DNA of 64,000 nt from CAZCFB01 sp964511535 (GCA_964511535.1 CAZEFW010000022.1:8550-72549); one strand, 5' to 3'. Numbered from the stretch's first letter, positions 9,237 to 18,406 are shown. The notes: generated by a model from the sequence alone, not told the origin. Made by a program: numbers and translations.

Positions 9237-10771
9237 GGTGGCGCGGCTGGACCCTTGGCCTGTGCGCGGCGCTGGCCCTGGCCGGCTGCGTGCTCGACTG
9301 GAGCGCGCCCTGGCTGGGCGACGGCGGTCACAGCATGGACAGCGCGCCGTCGCTGGACCATGACAATGACCCCGACGGCGAGCCCGCTGACCTGCAGGGT
9401 GATCTGAAGCCGTCGCCCCCGCCCTGGGTCTGGGTCTCCGGCGGGGATGGGGTGTGCAACTTCAAGGCCGCGGCGCGGGCCAGCGACGGCGGCTTCGTGG
9501 TGGGCGGCCACTTCAGCGGGTCGATCAAGCTCAACCTCAACGGCAAGCCCACGACCATCACCGCCTCTCCCGGGGTATCAGATACCCTGGTGCTCAAGCT
9601 GAACAACAAGGGCGGACCGATGTGGGTCTATCAGGGGACCTGCGCGGGCGAGGGCCGCGTGCAAGACATCTCGGTGGACGGCACGGGCCGCATCTGGGTC
9701 GTGGGGGACTTCGAGAAGACCATCACCTTCCCCGGCTCCATGACGGGCAAGACCCTCACCGCCAAGGTGGGCCGGGACGGCTTCATCCTGCGGCTGGCCC
9801 CCGACGGCTCGAACCAGCTGCTGGCCCAGGTCCAGGGGCAGGACAAGGAGATGGTCCACCGGGTTCACGCCATCGCGGACGGCTCGGCCCTGGTGGGCGG
9901 GATCATGGGGGCGGGGCCCACCTTCCAGGGTGAGACCGGGCTGATCAAGCCGTCCACCGCTGGCCTCTCGGCCCAGGTCTTCCTGGCAAAGGTCACCCCG
10001 AAGGGCACCTTCAAGTGGGTGGACCAGATCGGCGGCGCCAAGTCCGAGGAGTTGGGCGGCCTGGCCATGAGCGGCGGCAAGATCTTCGTGGCCGGGCATT
10101 TCCGGTCGAACTACATCGATTACAACAAGGACCCCGCCACCCGGATGACCCTCAAGGGCGCCTCGGACCTGTTCGTGCTGCGGATCTTGCCCCAGGCCAC
10201 CAAGCGCAAGGTGCTGGATCGCGCCCAGGCGCACGGGAGCAAGGCCTCGGCCCAGCTCCATGACCTGGCCATGGACACCAAGGGGCCGGTGATCACCGGC
10301 TACTACGCGGGCGGTCCGCTGAACATGGTGGGGGCCAGCCTGACCACCACCAGCCACAGCGAGCTCTATGTGGCGGCCCTGGACAGCAAGCTCAAGGCGC
10401 GGTGGATGCAGCGCGGCACCTCGTCCGGTGGGAGCGCGGGCTGGCGGGTGGCCATCGGCGGGCAAGACCGGGTGCTGGTGGCTGGCCACTACCAGGGGAA
10501 CTTCTCCATCAAGGGGATCAACTACACAAGCGGCCGAGGGGGCGACGAGATCCTGGCGTTGATCCTGAGCCCCGGGGCCGGCGCGCTGCAGCGGATCATC
10601 ACCACGGGCGACTCGGGCTGGGACCGGGCCTGGGCCCTGGTGCCTTACGCGGGCGATACCGCGCTGCTGGCAGGCGAGTACACGGGGAAGGTCATCTTCA
10701 ACGGGCTGAAGCGCACCAGCGGCAAGCTGTCCGACGGGTTCGTCTGGCGCGCCAACCTCCAGGTGCCCTGA
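9233..10771 (+). CDS. Lipoprotein with beta-propeller/SBBP-type repeats
   Basis: 512 residues from a GTG overlapping the upstream stop. The lipoprotein signal is LCAALALAGC, with the lipidated Cys near residue 19, followed by an Asp/Pro-rich linker. The rest consists of repeating beta-strand units such as GGFVVGGHFSGSI, GRIWVVGDFEKT, GSALVGGIMGAG, KIFVAGHFRSNY and RVLVAGHYQGNF, the signature pattern of SBBP/propeller lipoproteins. It probably forms a propeller at the cell surface or in the periplasm. No enzymatic motif is visible. It is co-translated with the PEGA protein. Confidence 0.8.
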   Translation: MRWRGWTLGLCAALALAGCVLDWSAPWLGDGGHSMDSAPSLDHDNDPDGEPADLQGDLKPSPPPWVWVSGGDGVCNFKAAARASDGGFVVGGHFSGSIKLNLNGKPTTITASPGVSDTLVLKLNNKGGPMWVYQGTCAGEGRVQDISVDGTGRIWVVGDFEKTITFPGSMTGKTLTAKVGRDGFILRLAPDGSNQLLAQVQGQDKEMVHRVHAIADGSALVGGIMGAGPTFQGETGLIKPSTAGLSAQVFLAKVTPKGTFKWVDQIGGAKSEELGGLAMSGGKIFVAGHFRSNYIDYNKDPATRMTLKGASDLFVLRILPQATKRKVLDRAQAHGSKASAQLHDLAMDTKGPVITGYYAGGPLNMVGASLTTTSHSELYVAALDSKLKARWMQRGTSSGGSAGWRVAIGGQDRVLVAGHYQGNFSIKGINYTSGRGGDEILALILSPGAGALQRIITTGDSGWDRAWALVPYAGDTALLAGEYTGKVIFNGLKRTSGKLSDGFVWRANLQVP

Positions 10772-10776
10772 GGCGC

Positions 10777-12090
10777 GTGGTGGGGCGGCTGGGCAAGCTG
10801 ACGGCCCCGGCGGCCCGCGCCAGGGCGTTGCTGCCCGGGCGGCGGCGCCGGGACAGCGCCGGGATCTCGCGCAAGGTGGTGGTGCTGGGCGCGGGGTTCG
10901 CCGGGCTCAGCGCGGCCCAGGCGCTGGATCGCACCCTGAAGGTCACGGTGGTGGACCCCCACGTGCGGTTCGACTTTCTGCCCAACGTCCATGAGCTGAT
11001 CTCCGGCGCCAAGCAGCCCGCCGACCTGCAGCTCCCGCGCGCCGCGCTGGTCCACCGGGCTGGCCACACCTTCCTGCGCGACCGCGCCATGGACCTGGAC
11101 CTCTCGGCCAGGCGCGTGACCCTGGCGGGCGGCCGGGCGCTGGACTACGACTACCTGCTGGTGGCCTGCGGCGGCGAGGGCAGCCTGGGCCTGGTGCCTG
11201 GCGCCGCCGCCCACGCCATGGCCTTCAAGTCGGTGGGCCACTGCGCCGCCATCGGCCGCAGGCTGGCCGGGCTCATGAACCGGGGCTCGCCTGCGCGGGT
11301 GGCCATCGTGGGCGCGGGGCTGGAGGGGATCGAGGCCCTGGGGGAGATCCTGCGCCTCGGCGATGCCCCCGGGGGAAAGCCCGTGGAGGTGCACATGCTG
11401 GAGGCTTCCGCCACGCTGATGCCCGCCGCGCCGCCGGCACTGGACGCCGAGGTGCGCCGCCTGTGTCGCCGCCGCCCGGTGACGTTCCACACCGGGGTGC
11501 GCGTGGCCTGCGTGGAGCCGGGGCGGATCTGCCTGCAGGGTGGGGGCGAGGTGCCGGCCGAGCTGATGATCTGGACCGCCGGGCTCCGGCCGCGGCCGCT
11601 GCTGCGACAGGCGGGGCTGTCGCCCCGGGGAGGCGAGTGGGCGCCGGTGCGGCCCACGCTCCAGAGCCAGGACCGCGATGAGGTGCTGGTGGCCGGCGAC
11701 GCGGTGGCGCTGCCGCGGCCGGTGGAGAAGCAGGCGTACCACGCGCTGGACATGGGGCGCCGGGCCGGGCTGAACATCGCCCGGCTGGTGGCGGGCCGTC
11801 AGCCCCGCCGCTTTCGCCCCTCGCCCAAGCCGCAGCTGATCTCCTTCGGCGACCTCGACTGCTTCATGGTGCTGGGTGACACCGTGGTGGCCGGAAAGCC
11901 GCTGCTGGCGCTCAAGGAGGGTGTCTACCAGCTGGTGATGGCCCGCCTCGATCCGCCCACCGGCCTCGGCTCCATCCGGCAGGCCGTGCGCCGCGCGCGC
12001 CAGGGAATGGAAGACCTCACCGGCCCGGGCCTCTCCCTGGCCACCCTCGCCCGCCAGGCAGATGTCCGCATCCTAAAAAATGTCAAGTAG
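10777..12090 (+). CDS. NAD(P)/FAD-dependent oxidoreductase, type II NADH-dehydrogenase-like
   Basis: About 437 residues if the GTG at 10777 is used, five bases after the lipoprotein stop; an internal GTG near 10876 would give a shorter protein beginning at the FAD motif. Residues ~34-60 hold the FAD-binding fold (VVVLGAGFAGLSAAQAL). A second Rossmann motif (VAIVGAGLEGIEAL) is in the middle for NAD(P)H, and VLVAGDAVAL near the C-terminal third binds the FAD ribityl. This is the pyridine-nucleotide-disulfide oxidoreductase/Ndh-2 layout; such enzymes pass electrons from NADH to quinone without proton pumping. The last codons and the stop (TAG at 12088-12090) lie inside a REP-like repeat, so the final residues ILKNVK are probably repeat-derived. 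Confidence 0.85.
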   Translation: MVGRLGKLTAPAARARALLPGRRRRDSAGISRKVVVLGAGFAGLSAAQALDRTLKVTVVDPHVRFDFLPNVHELISGAKQPADLQLPRAALVHRAGHTFLRDRAMDLDLSARRVTLAGGRALDYDYLLVACGGEGSLGLVPGAAAHAMAFKSVGHCAAIGRRLAGLMNRGSPARVAIVGAGLEGIEALGEILRLGDAPGGKPVEVHMLEASATLMPAAPPALDAEVRRLCRRRPVTFHTGVRVACVEPGRICLQGGGEVPAELMIWTAGLRPRPLLRQAGLSPRGGEWAPVRPTLQSQDRDEVLVAGDAVALPRPVEKQAYHALDMGRRAGLNIARLVAGRQPRRFRPSPKPQLISFGDLDCFMVLGDTVVAGKPLLALKEGVYQLVMARLDPPTGLGSIRQAVRRARQGMEDLTGPGLSLATLARQADVRILKNVK

Positions 12091-12174
12091 GGGGGTCAGA
12101 CCCCTACACTTGACATTTTCCAGTGGCGGCCAAAGTGTCAAGTAGGGGGGTCAGACCCCTACACTTGACATTTT
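12081..12174. repeat. REP-like palindrome doublet (two identical 39-bp copies)
   Basis: Positions 12081-12119 and 12136-12174 are identical 39-base copies. Each is an imperfect palindrome with arms TGTCAAGT..GGGGTC and GACCCC..ACTTGACA around a short centre. A 16-base spacer separates them (period 55). The doublet lies between two convergent genes and supplies the stop codons of both: TAG at 12088-12090 for the oxidoreductase and TAA at 12175-12173 for panD. The form matches REP-type elements mobilised by RAYT transposases. No such transposase is seen in this window. Confidence 0.9.
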
Positions 12175-12553
12175 AGCTGTGGGGGCCGGGGCGCTCGGGG
12201 CGCTGCTCTGTGGGGTGGTTGTCGCCGTCAACCAGCACCACGGCGGGTTCATGCCGGGGTACCTCATCGGCGTGTAGCGCCACGAAGGTGGCGATGATCA
12301 CCAGGTCGCCCACCTCGAACAGGTGTGCCGCGGCCCCGTTGGCGCAGATGACGCCCGAGCCGGCCTCGCCCTGCAGGGCGTAGGTCTGGATCCGGCTGCC
12401 CCGGGTGACGTTCCACACATGCACCTGCTCGTTGGGGACCATGTTGGCGGCCGCCATCAGGTCCTGATCAATGGTCAGGCTGCCCTCGTAGTCGAGGTCG
12501 GCGTGGGTCACCGTGGCGCGGTGAATCTTTCCTCCGAGGAGCGTACGCTGCAT
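12173..12553 (-). CDS. panD: Aspartate 1-decarboxylase
   Basis: 126 residues. PanD decarboxylates L-aspartate to beta-alanine for pantothenate and CoA synthesis. It is made as a proenzyme that cleaves itself between Gly and Ser to create a pyruvoyl cofactor. The cleavage site is present as YEGSLTI (Gly24-Ser25). Other family residues are visible: the N-terminal MQRTLLGGKIHRATVT, VWNVTRGSRIQTYAL and the GVICANGAAAHLF loop. The length is normal. The ATG at 12553 has GGAGG about 12 bases upstream. The C-terminal tail is hydrophilic and the TAA stop comes from the adjacent REP-like repeat. Confidence 0.95.
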   Translation of the reverse strand: MQRTLLGGKIHRATVTHADLDYEGSLTIDQDLMAAANMVPNEQVHVWNVTRGSRIQTYALQGEAGSGVICANGAAAHLFEVGDLVIIATFVALHADEVPRHEPAVVLVDGDNHPTEQRPERPGPHS

Positions 12554-12693
12554 GGTCGGCTCGGCCTCCGCTGCAGATCCTATAGCCGCGGCGATGAGCC
12601 TCTGTAAAGGGGTGTCACCAAATTGTCACACGCGAGGCAGCGAAGGTGCTTCGCCTTGACAGGGCCGCCCGATCCCACCAAGGATACCTGGCC

Positions 12694-13728
12694 ATGAGCG
12701 ATCGACCCATCATCGTCGGGGCGGGGATTGCAGGGCTTACCCTCGCCAACCTGATGAAAGCGCCAAAGCCGCTGTTTCTCGAAAAAAGCCGGGGTGTTGG
12801 AGGACGCTGCGCCACCCGGCGTGTCCAGGGGGACCTGCCCGTCGACCATGGCGTGCCCATGATCCACGGTCGCTCCCCCGAGCTGCGCGAGTTCCTCTCG
12901 GCCCTGGACCCGGAGGAAATCCAGTGGGACTGGCCCATGCGCGTGCGCGGCGATGGCACGCCCTGCCAGCCGCAGGCGTACGACAGCCGCACCTGGCGCG
13001 CCGCGTTCGCCCGGGGTGTGACCACCTTCGCCAAGCACCTCGCCGAACCCTTCGAGGTGCGCCGCGAGACCGAGGTGCAGCGCATCTCCCTGGGGGACCG
13101 GTGCTTCGAGCTGGCCGCGGGGGCGGAGACCTTCCGAACCCGCGCCCTGGTGCTGACCTGCCCGCTGCCCCAGACCGTGGCCCTGGTGGAGCCGCTTGCC
13201 CAAAGCGCCCCCGAGCTCTCGGCCCTGCTGCAGGTGCTCCAGCGGGTGCACACGCTGCCCAGCCTGACGGTGCTGGCCGGCTACGACCGCCCCACCGCCG
13301 ACGACTGGCACCTGCGCGTGCCCGGCCCGGACAGCGTGATCCACACCATCGTCAACGACAGCTCCAAGCGACCGGACGCGCCCTCGCAGGTGCTGGTGAT
13401 CCAGGGCAACCCGGTCTTCTCCAGGCAGAACCTGGAGGCCGACCCGGCGCGCTGGGGTGACGAGCTGCTCGGGGCGGCCGCGAGCGTCCTGGGCCCCTGG
13501 GCGGCAGAGCCGACCTGGCACCAGGAGCACCGCTGGCGCCACGCCCGGGTTCAGCGCGGCGACGAGCTGAGCAACCCGGTGCTGTTGAGCTGGCCCGACG
13601 GCCAGACCCTCGCCCTGTGCGGCGAGGCGTTCAACGGCGCCGGCGGCGTCGAGGGCGCGCTGCTGAGCGCCTGCGCCCTGGCGCGACGGCTGGAACATGG
13701 GCAGCCCTCCCCGGTCTCCGGAGCATAG
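12694..13728 (+). CDS. Renalase-like FAD-dependent amine oxidase family protein
   Basis: 344 residues; the ATG at 12694 follows AAGGA at 12680-12684. An N-terminal Rossmann FAD motif (PIIVGAGIAGLTLAN) is followed by LEKSRGVGGRCATRR, the renalase/amine-oxidase 'GG-motif' region, and a C-terminal FAD-contact segment ALCGEAFNGAGGVEGA. Family members oxidise NAD(P)H isomers or amines with FAD; the substrate here is unknown. It ends two bases before ribA on the same strand. ribA starts the pathway to the flavin that this enzyme uses, although that pairing may be coincidental. Confidence 0.83.
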   Translation: MSDRPIIVGAGIAGLTLANLMKAPKPLFLEKSRGVGGRCATRRVQGDLPVDHGVPMIHGRSPELREFLSALDPEEIQWDWPMRVRGDGTPCQPQAYDSRTWRAAFARGVTTFAKHLAEPFEVRRETEVQRISLGDRCFELAAGAETFRTRALVLTCPLPQTVALVEPLAQSAPELSALLQVLQRVHTLPSLTVLAGYDRPTADDWHLRVPGPDSVIHTIVNDSSKRPDAPSQVLVIQGNPVFSRQNLEADPARWGDELLGAAASVLGPWAAEPTWHQEHRWRHARVQRGDELSNPVLLSWPDGQTLALCGEAFNGAGGVEGALLSACALARRLEHGQPSPVSGA

Positions 13729-13730
13729 AC

Positions 13731-14462
13731 ATGTCACTCAATCCGCTTGAAATAGACGAGATCCTCAAGGCCGAGTACGACCATGATTGCGGCGGCTTCG
13801 GCAAGGACCACGTGTGCGTCCGCATCGTGGCCATCGCCGATTTGCCCACCAAGTTCGGCGAGTTCCAGATCGTCGCGTTCTGGAACAACAAGGACGACAA
13901 GGAGCATGTGGCGGTGGTGCGTGGCGACATCCGCGGCCAGGCCGACGTGCCGCTGCGCGTTCACTCCGAGTGCCTCACCGGCGACGGCCTCGGCTCGCTG
14001 CGCTGCGACTGCCGCGACCAGCTCGAGGCGTCGCTGCAGGCCATCGGCGAGATGGAGCGCGGCGTGCTGCTCTACCTCAGACAGGAGGGCCGTGGCATCG
14101 GCCTGATCAACAAGATCCGCGCCTACAGCCTGCAGGACATGGGCCTCGACACCGTGGAGGCCAACCTGGCCCTCGGCTTTCGCGATGAGGAGCGCGACTT
14201 CGCCGTGGCCGCGCACATGATCCACAGCCTGGAGATCAAGTCGATCCAGCTGATGACCAACAACCCGTACAAGATCCAGGAACTGGAGAAGCACAGCGTG
14301 GTCATCAGCAAGCGGCTGCAGCACGAGCTGCCGCACAACCCCCACAACGAGGCCTACCTGGCCACCAAGGTGGCCCGCATGGGCCACTTCCTGCGCATGG
14401 ACGGCGAGACCAGCCTGGACGAGCAGGGCGACGTGCGCCCCCTGCCCGCCGACCCCGAGTAG
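13731..14462 (+). CDS. ribA: GTP cyclohydrolase II
   Basis: 243 residues. It converts GTP to the pyrimidine precursor at the start of riboflavin synthesis. Zinc ligands are present as ECLTGDGLGSLRCDC (Cys-x10-Cys-x-Cys), followed by the GTP-binding and catalytic motif RQEGRGIGL and the conserved MTNNPYKIQELEK. The length is that of stand-alone RibA, with no fused RibB (DHBP synthase) domain. The N-terminal ~40 residues are an atypical leader (DHDCGGFGKDHVCV). The ATG at 13731 is two bases after the preceding stop. The gene is followed by strong hairpins. Confidence 0.93.
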   Translation: MSLNPLEIDEILKAEYDHDCGGFGKDHVCVRIVAIADLPTKFGEFQIVAFWNNKDDKEHVAVVRGDIRGQADVPLRVHSECLTGDGLGSLRCDCRDQLEASLQAIGEMERGVLLYLRQEGRGIGLINKIRAYSLQDMGLDTVEANLALGFRDEERDFAVAAHMIHSLEIKSIQLMTNNPYKIQELEKHSVVISKRLQHELPHNPHNEAYLATKVARMGHFLRMDGETSLDEQGDVRPLPADPE

Positions 14463-14470
14463 GGGCCGCG

Positions 14471-14524
14471 GGCGGCGTTGCCCAGGACAACGCCGCCGCC
14501 CCGGCAGGCCGGGGCCATGTTTTC
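14471..14524 (+). terminator. Tandem hairpins after ribA
   Basis: Stem GGCGGCGTTG (14471-14480) pairs with CAACGCCGCC (14488-14497). A second stem GCCCCGG (14498-14504) pairs with CCGGGGC (14509-14515) and is followed by CATGTTTTC. The position just after the ribA stop and the short T-run suggest intrinsic termination. Confidence 0.6.
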
Positions 14525-14653
14525 ATTCGCAACACGCCGGTCTCTGCGCCGGTGTACCTGCCGAAGATCCCGGAAGATTTTTTTCCGGCACATGCCTTGC
14601 TTATCCATACCCGAACCGGTAGAAGCTTCGGCCCACATCATCCCGAAAGAGGC

Positions 14654-16246
14654 ATGGCCAGCATGTACCCCACAAGAATCAAACCGATCATCATCGCCGG
14701 CGGGCTCATCCTGCTCCTCTGGCCCGGCATCACCCTGGGCCAGGCGCCACCCGTGGCGCCGCCGCCCGAAGAGGAGGTCCCGGCCGAGCTGTCAGAGCCG
14801 CCCGCGGCCCCCGAGCCCGATTCGTCGGAGATCCCGGCCGAGCCTGCGCCTGCGCCCGCGCCGTCGGTGGAGCCCGCGGATAAAGCCGACAAGCCGGTGA
14901 CACCCCCGGCGCCGGCGTCCGCGGTCAAGAAGGACGCCGAGTTCACCGACGCCATGCTCACCCTGCTGCGGGGCTTCCGCTTCGGCTCCTACGGCCGGGT
15001 CGGCGTCTCGGGCGATCTGTCCCGGGGCTCCAAGGCCAAGCCGCTCAACGTGGTGACCCACGGCCCGCGCCTCGAGGAGTCGCCCTACGTGGAGCTGGAC
15101 CTGGGCTACGTCATGGACCGCGGCGACGACCTCGGCTTCAAGGTGCAGTTCACCATGGCCTTCTCCGAGGACTTCTTCCACTACAACGGCGAGTGGGACG
15201 CCGACATCGCCATCCGCAACCTGTACCTCGAGGCGGTCAACGTGTTCACCCCGGCCCTGTCCATCTGGGCCGGCTCGCGCATGTACCGCGGCGACGACAT
15301 CTACCTGTTCGACTACTGGCCCCTCGACCTGCTCAACACCCTGGGCGCCGGCGCGCGGCTGCGCTTCGGCAACACGCACATCAACCTGCACGGCGGCGTC
15401 AACCGGCTCAAGGACGCCTACCAGTACCAGAAGTTCCCGGTGCCCGGCGCCAAGTTCGGCTCCGAGGACGTGGAGGTGCTCGATCGCCAGCGCGCCATCT
15501 TCTCGCTCAAGGCGACCCACGAGATGCCCAAGCTCACCGACGCGCTGTCCATGAAGGTGGCACTGTACGGCGAGCTGCACCACCTGCCCGACGGGACCCA
15601 GCGCAAGGACCTGGAGGTCAAGGACCTGCCGTCGGACATCGGCTGGGTGGCCGGCGTCCAGCTCGGCCTGTGGGACTTCGGCGACAACGCCCACCTGAAC
15701 CTGTGGGGCCGCGTGGCCGGCGGCCTGGCGGCCTACGGCGAGCTGTCGGTGCCCGGGGCGGTGGACCTGGAGAAGAAGGCCGCCGACGCCCGCGAGTACG
15801 TGGTGGCCCTGTCCGGCAACTACGAGCGCGGCATCTTCGGCATGATGCTCGGGGCCTACATGCGCTACTTCGAGGACGCCGACGGCAACAAGAGCGACTA
15901 CGACGACGGCTGGGAGTATGTGCTGGCCGCGCGCCCGATCTTCTTCATCCACAAGTACTTCCACCAGGCGGCGGAGATCTCCTGGCAGGGGCGGCGGCCC
16001 AACGGGCTGAACCCCCGCAGCCAAACCCACCTGGTGCCCAACGTGATGAAGTTCTCCCTGATCCCGACGCTGAGCTGGGACCGCGGCAGCTACTCGCGGC
16101 CCCATATCCGCTTCATCTACACCCTCACCTACCTCGACGAGGCCGCGCGCATGCTGTTCCCCAAGGAGGACCCGCGCTACGGCGAGTCGATGCACCACTT
16201 CATGGGGGTGCAGGTTGAGTGGTGGTTCAACAGCTCCTACCGTTAG
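14654..16246 (+). CDS. lamB: LamB-type maltoporin (carbohydrate-specific porin)
   Basis: About 530 residues from ATG 14654; ATG 14663 is also possible and gives the cleaner signal peptide (RIKPIIIAGGLILLLWPGI). A Pro/Glu/Ala-rich periplasmic segment (~30-100) precedes the barrel. That segment is longer than in enteric LamB, giving a protein ~100 residues above the usual length. The barrel begins GFRFGSYGRVGVSGD and contains the LamB landmark SIWAGSRMYRGDD followed by FDYWPLDLLNTLGAGA. It ends with an aromatic C-terminal strand (VEWWFNSSYR). It should admit maltodextrins through the outer membrane. The next gene, 10 bases downstream, is an alpha-amylase lipoprotein; the malKEFG importer is encoded ~20 kb away. 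Confidence 0.83.
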   Translation: MASMYPTRIKPIIIAGGLILLLWPGITLGQAPPVAPPPEEEVPAELSEPPAAPEPDSSEIPAEPAPAPAPSVEPADKADKPVTPPAPASAVKKDAEFTDAMLTLLRGFRFGSYGRVGVSGDLSRGSKAKPLNVVTHGPRLEESPYVELDLGYVMDRGDDLGFKVQFTMAFSEDFFHYNGEWDADIAIRNLYLEAVNVFTPALSIWAGSRMYRGDDIYLFDYWPLDLLNTLGAGARLRFGNTHINLHGGVNRLKDAYQYQKFPVPGAKFGSEDVEVLDRQRAIFSLKATHEMPKLTDALSMKVALYGELHHLPDGTQRKDLEVKDLPSDIGWVAGVQLGLWDFGDNAHLNLWGRVAGGLAAYGELSVPGAVDLEKKAADAREYVVALSGNYERGIFGMMLGAYMRYFEDADGNKSDYDDGWEYVLAARPIFFIHKYFHQAAEISWQGRRPNGLNPRSQTHLVPNVMKFSLIPTLSWDRGSYSRPHIRFIYTLTYLDEAARMLFPKEDPRYGESMHHFMGVQVEWWFNSSYR

Positions 16247-16256
16247 GAGAGGGAAG

Positions 16257-18275
16257 ATGAAAAGGACCGACAGAGATATGAGAGCCAACAGGACCACCAC
16301 CATCATCGCCGCCACGCTGCTGACCGCGCTGGCGCTGGGCTGCCACGACCCGGGCGTGGGGGCGGGCAAGGGGCGCAAGATCACCAGCAACGTGCAGGAC
16401 TGGCGTGACGAGGTGATCTACCAGCTGCTCATCGACCGCTTCGCCGACGGCGACTACAGCAACAACCACAAGATGGACCGCAGCCACCTGGGCCGCTACC
16501 AGGGGGGCGACTACCAGGGCGTCATCGACAAAATCCCGTACCTCAAGGAGCTCGGGGTCACCACGCTCTGGATCTCGCCGGCGGTCAAGAACCTGGAGGA
16601 GGACGCGGGCTTCGCCGGCTACCACGGCTATTGGACCCAGGACTTCAAGGGGGTCAACCCGCACTTCGGCGACCTGGCCAAGCTGCAGGAGCTTGTGGAC
16701 ACCCTGCACGACAACGGCTTCAAGGTGATCCTCGACATCGTCACCAACCACATCGGCCAGCTGTTCTACTACGACGCCAACATGAACGGGCAGCCCGACG
16801 AGACCATGTACGGCGGCGGCGGCCAGTCCGACGGCTCGGGCAACAAGGACCTGCCCGGCCGCCTGACCCGCATGAGCGAGTGGGACCCCGACTACGACCG
16901 CCGCGGCATCCAGGCCTTCACCTCCCTCGGCGAGTCGGGCCTGTCCCCCATCGAGTGGGTCTACATGCCGGCCATCAACCGCGTACCGGTGCAGCCGGCC
17001 GAGTTCCAGAACAAGGCGTGGTACCACCGCCGCGGCCGGGTCACTGCCTGGGAGCACTTCAAGGCGGGCACCACGGATCAGGTCAAGAAGTTCTGCACCC
17101 AGCCGATCCTGGATAACAACGTGGACCTGTGCGACTACGTGCGGGCCCAGGAGGTGCTGGGCGACTTCCCCGGCGGGCTCAAGGACATCGCCACCGAGCT
17201 GCCGCCGGTGCGCGACGCGCTCATCGGCGTGTTCAAGTGGTGGATCTCGGTGGGGGACTTCGACGGCTTCCGCATCGACACCATCAAGCATGTGGACTAC
17301 GCCTTCTGGAACGCCTTCGCCCCGGCCATGCGCGAGCACGCGGCCAAGCTGGGCAAAAAGAAGTTCCTGATGTTCGGCGAGGCGTTCACCGGCGTGGACC
17401 GGCTGCTCGGCTCCTACACCGGCAAGTACGACAAGGACCTGATGGGCTCCACCCGCTATGACAATCAGGTCGACTCGGTGTTCTACTTCTCGCAGAAGTA
17501 CCGCATCGACTCGGTGTTCAAGAGCGGCGCGCCCACCACCGCCCTGGAGTCGCTGCACAAGGACCGGCTGAAGTACTACCGCACCAAGCCCCACGCCGGC
17601 GGCATCACCGCGGCGCCCCACGAGGCGCTGATCAACTTCATCGACAACCACGACGTGTCGCGCTTCCTGTACGGCAGCGGCGGGGCCAAGGGGTTCGCTG
17701 GCCGGATGCGCGCGCTGCAGGCGGCGCTGACCTACCTGTTCACCACGGTGGGGATCCCGAACATCTACTACGGCACGGAGCAGAACTTCTTCGGCGGCAA
17801 CGACCCGGGCAACCGCGAGGTGATGTGGCGCGGCAACCCCAACCCGTGGGCCGGCTCGCCCCCGGCCTTCGACACGTCCAACGCCACCTTCCGCCACATC
17901 AAGAAGCTCATCGAGCTGCGCAAGCAGTACGCGCCGCTGCGGCGGGGCGACTACACCATCCGCTGGGCCACCAACTCGGTGGGCAGCGAGGCGGACGCTG
18001 GAATCTTCGCCTTCGAGCGGGTCTACAACAAGGAGCGGGCGCTGGTGGTGATCAACGCCAAGGCGTGCGCCAGCGACAACAGCGGCAAGGTGACCTCGGT
18101 CAGCTACAGCAACACGCGCAACGGCTCGTCCACCATGCAGACCGGGTTCGCCAACGGCGTCACCCTGCAGAACGTCTACCCGGACACCGACAAGGGCGAC
18201 AGCTTCACCGTGTCAGGCGGGGCCGTGGACGTGCGGGTGCCCTGTCAGGGTTGGAAGATCCTGGTCAAAAAGTAG
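16257..18275 (+). CDS. GH13 alpha-amylase, lipoprotein
   Basis: 672 residues; the ATG at 16257 follows AGGAGAGGGAAG, a strong ribosome-binding site. The lipoprotein signal TALALGC places the lipidated Cys near residue 29, so it acts at the outer membrane or in the periplasm. The (beta/alpha)8 barrel starts DWRDEVIYQLLIDRF. Catalytic residues are visible: nucleophile Asp in DGFRIDTIKH, acid/base Glu in LMFGEAF and the transition-state Asp in IDNHDVSRF; DIVTNH is conserved region I. Domain B holds an unusual Gly/Ser-rich loop. A beta-sandwich-like C-terminal domain follows. It hydrolyses alpha-1,4-glucans and probably feeds the neighbouring maltoporin, with which it is co-transcribed. Confidence 0.92.
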   Translation: MKRTDRDMRANRTTTIIAATLLTALALGCHDPGVGAGKGRKITSNVQDWRDEVIYQLLIDRFADGDYSNNHKMDRSHLGRYQGGDYQGVIDKIPYLKELGVTTLWISPAVKNLEEDAGFAGYHGYWTQDFKGVNPHFGDLAKLQELVDTLHDNGFKVILDIVTNHIGQLFYYDANMNGQPDETMYGGGGQSDGSGNKDLPGRLTRMSEWDPDYDRRGIQAFTSLGESGLSPIEWVYMPAINRVPVQPAEFQNKAWYHRRGRVTAWEHFKAGTTDQVKKFCTQPILDNNVDLCDYVRAQEVLGDFPGGLKDIATELPPVRDALIGVFKWWISVGDFDGFRIDTIKHVDYAFWNAFAPAMREHAAKLGKKKFLMFGEAFTGVDRLLGSYTGKYDKDLMGSTRYDNQVDSVFYFSQKYRIDSVFKSGAPTTALESLHKDRLKYYRTKPHAGGITAAPHEALINFIDNHDVSRFLYGSGGAKGFAGRMRALQAALTYLFTTVGIPNIYYGTEQNFFGGNDPGNREVMWRGNPNPWAGSPPAFDTSNATFRHIKKLIELRKQYAPLRRGDYTIRWATNSVGSEADAGIFAFERVYNKERALVVINAKACASDNSGKVTSVSYSNTRNGSSTMQTGFANGVTLQNVYPDTDKGDSFTVSGGAVDVRVPCQGWKILVKK

Positions 18276-18278
18276 CCC

Positions 18279-18365
18279 GCCGCTTCATCGCGGAGGGCCG
18301 CGAAGCGTGCCGAGCAGTGAGGCGTTTATCCCGCAAGGGCCGCGCAGCGGGCCGAGGACAGCCGA
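18279..18365 (+). repeat. REP-like hairpins after the amylase stop
   Basis: Hairpin 1: CGCTT (18281-18285) pairs with AAGCG (18303-18307) and, inside it, CGCGG (18289-18293) pairs with CCGCG (18298-18302). Hairpin 2: CCCGC (18330-18334) pairs with GCGGG (18347-18351). Both centres share the string GGGCCGCG followed by (A/C)AGCG, so they look like two diverged copies of one unit. They may act as a bidirectional transcription end between the amylase and the minus-strand small gene. Confidence 0.5.
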
Positions 18366-18406
18366 ACGGGCTCCCCCGGAGGGGCGTGGCGCGGGCACAG
18401 CGGTGA

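Noticed and set aside
12656..12686. TTGACA promoter for the renalase-like gene
   Set aside because: The best -10 is 19-20 bases away and would leave almost no leader before the ATG; spacing is poor.
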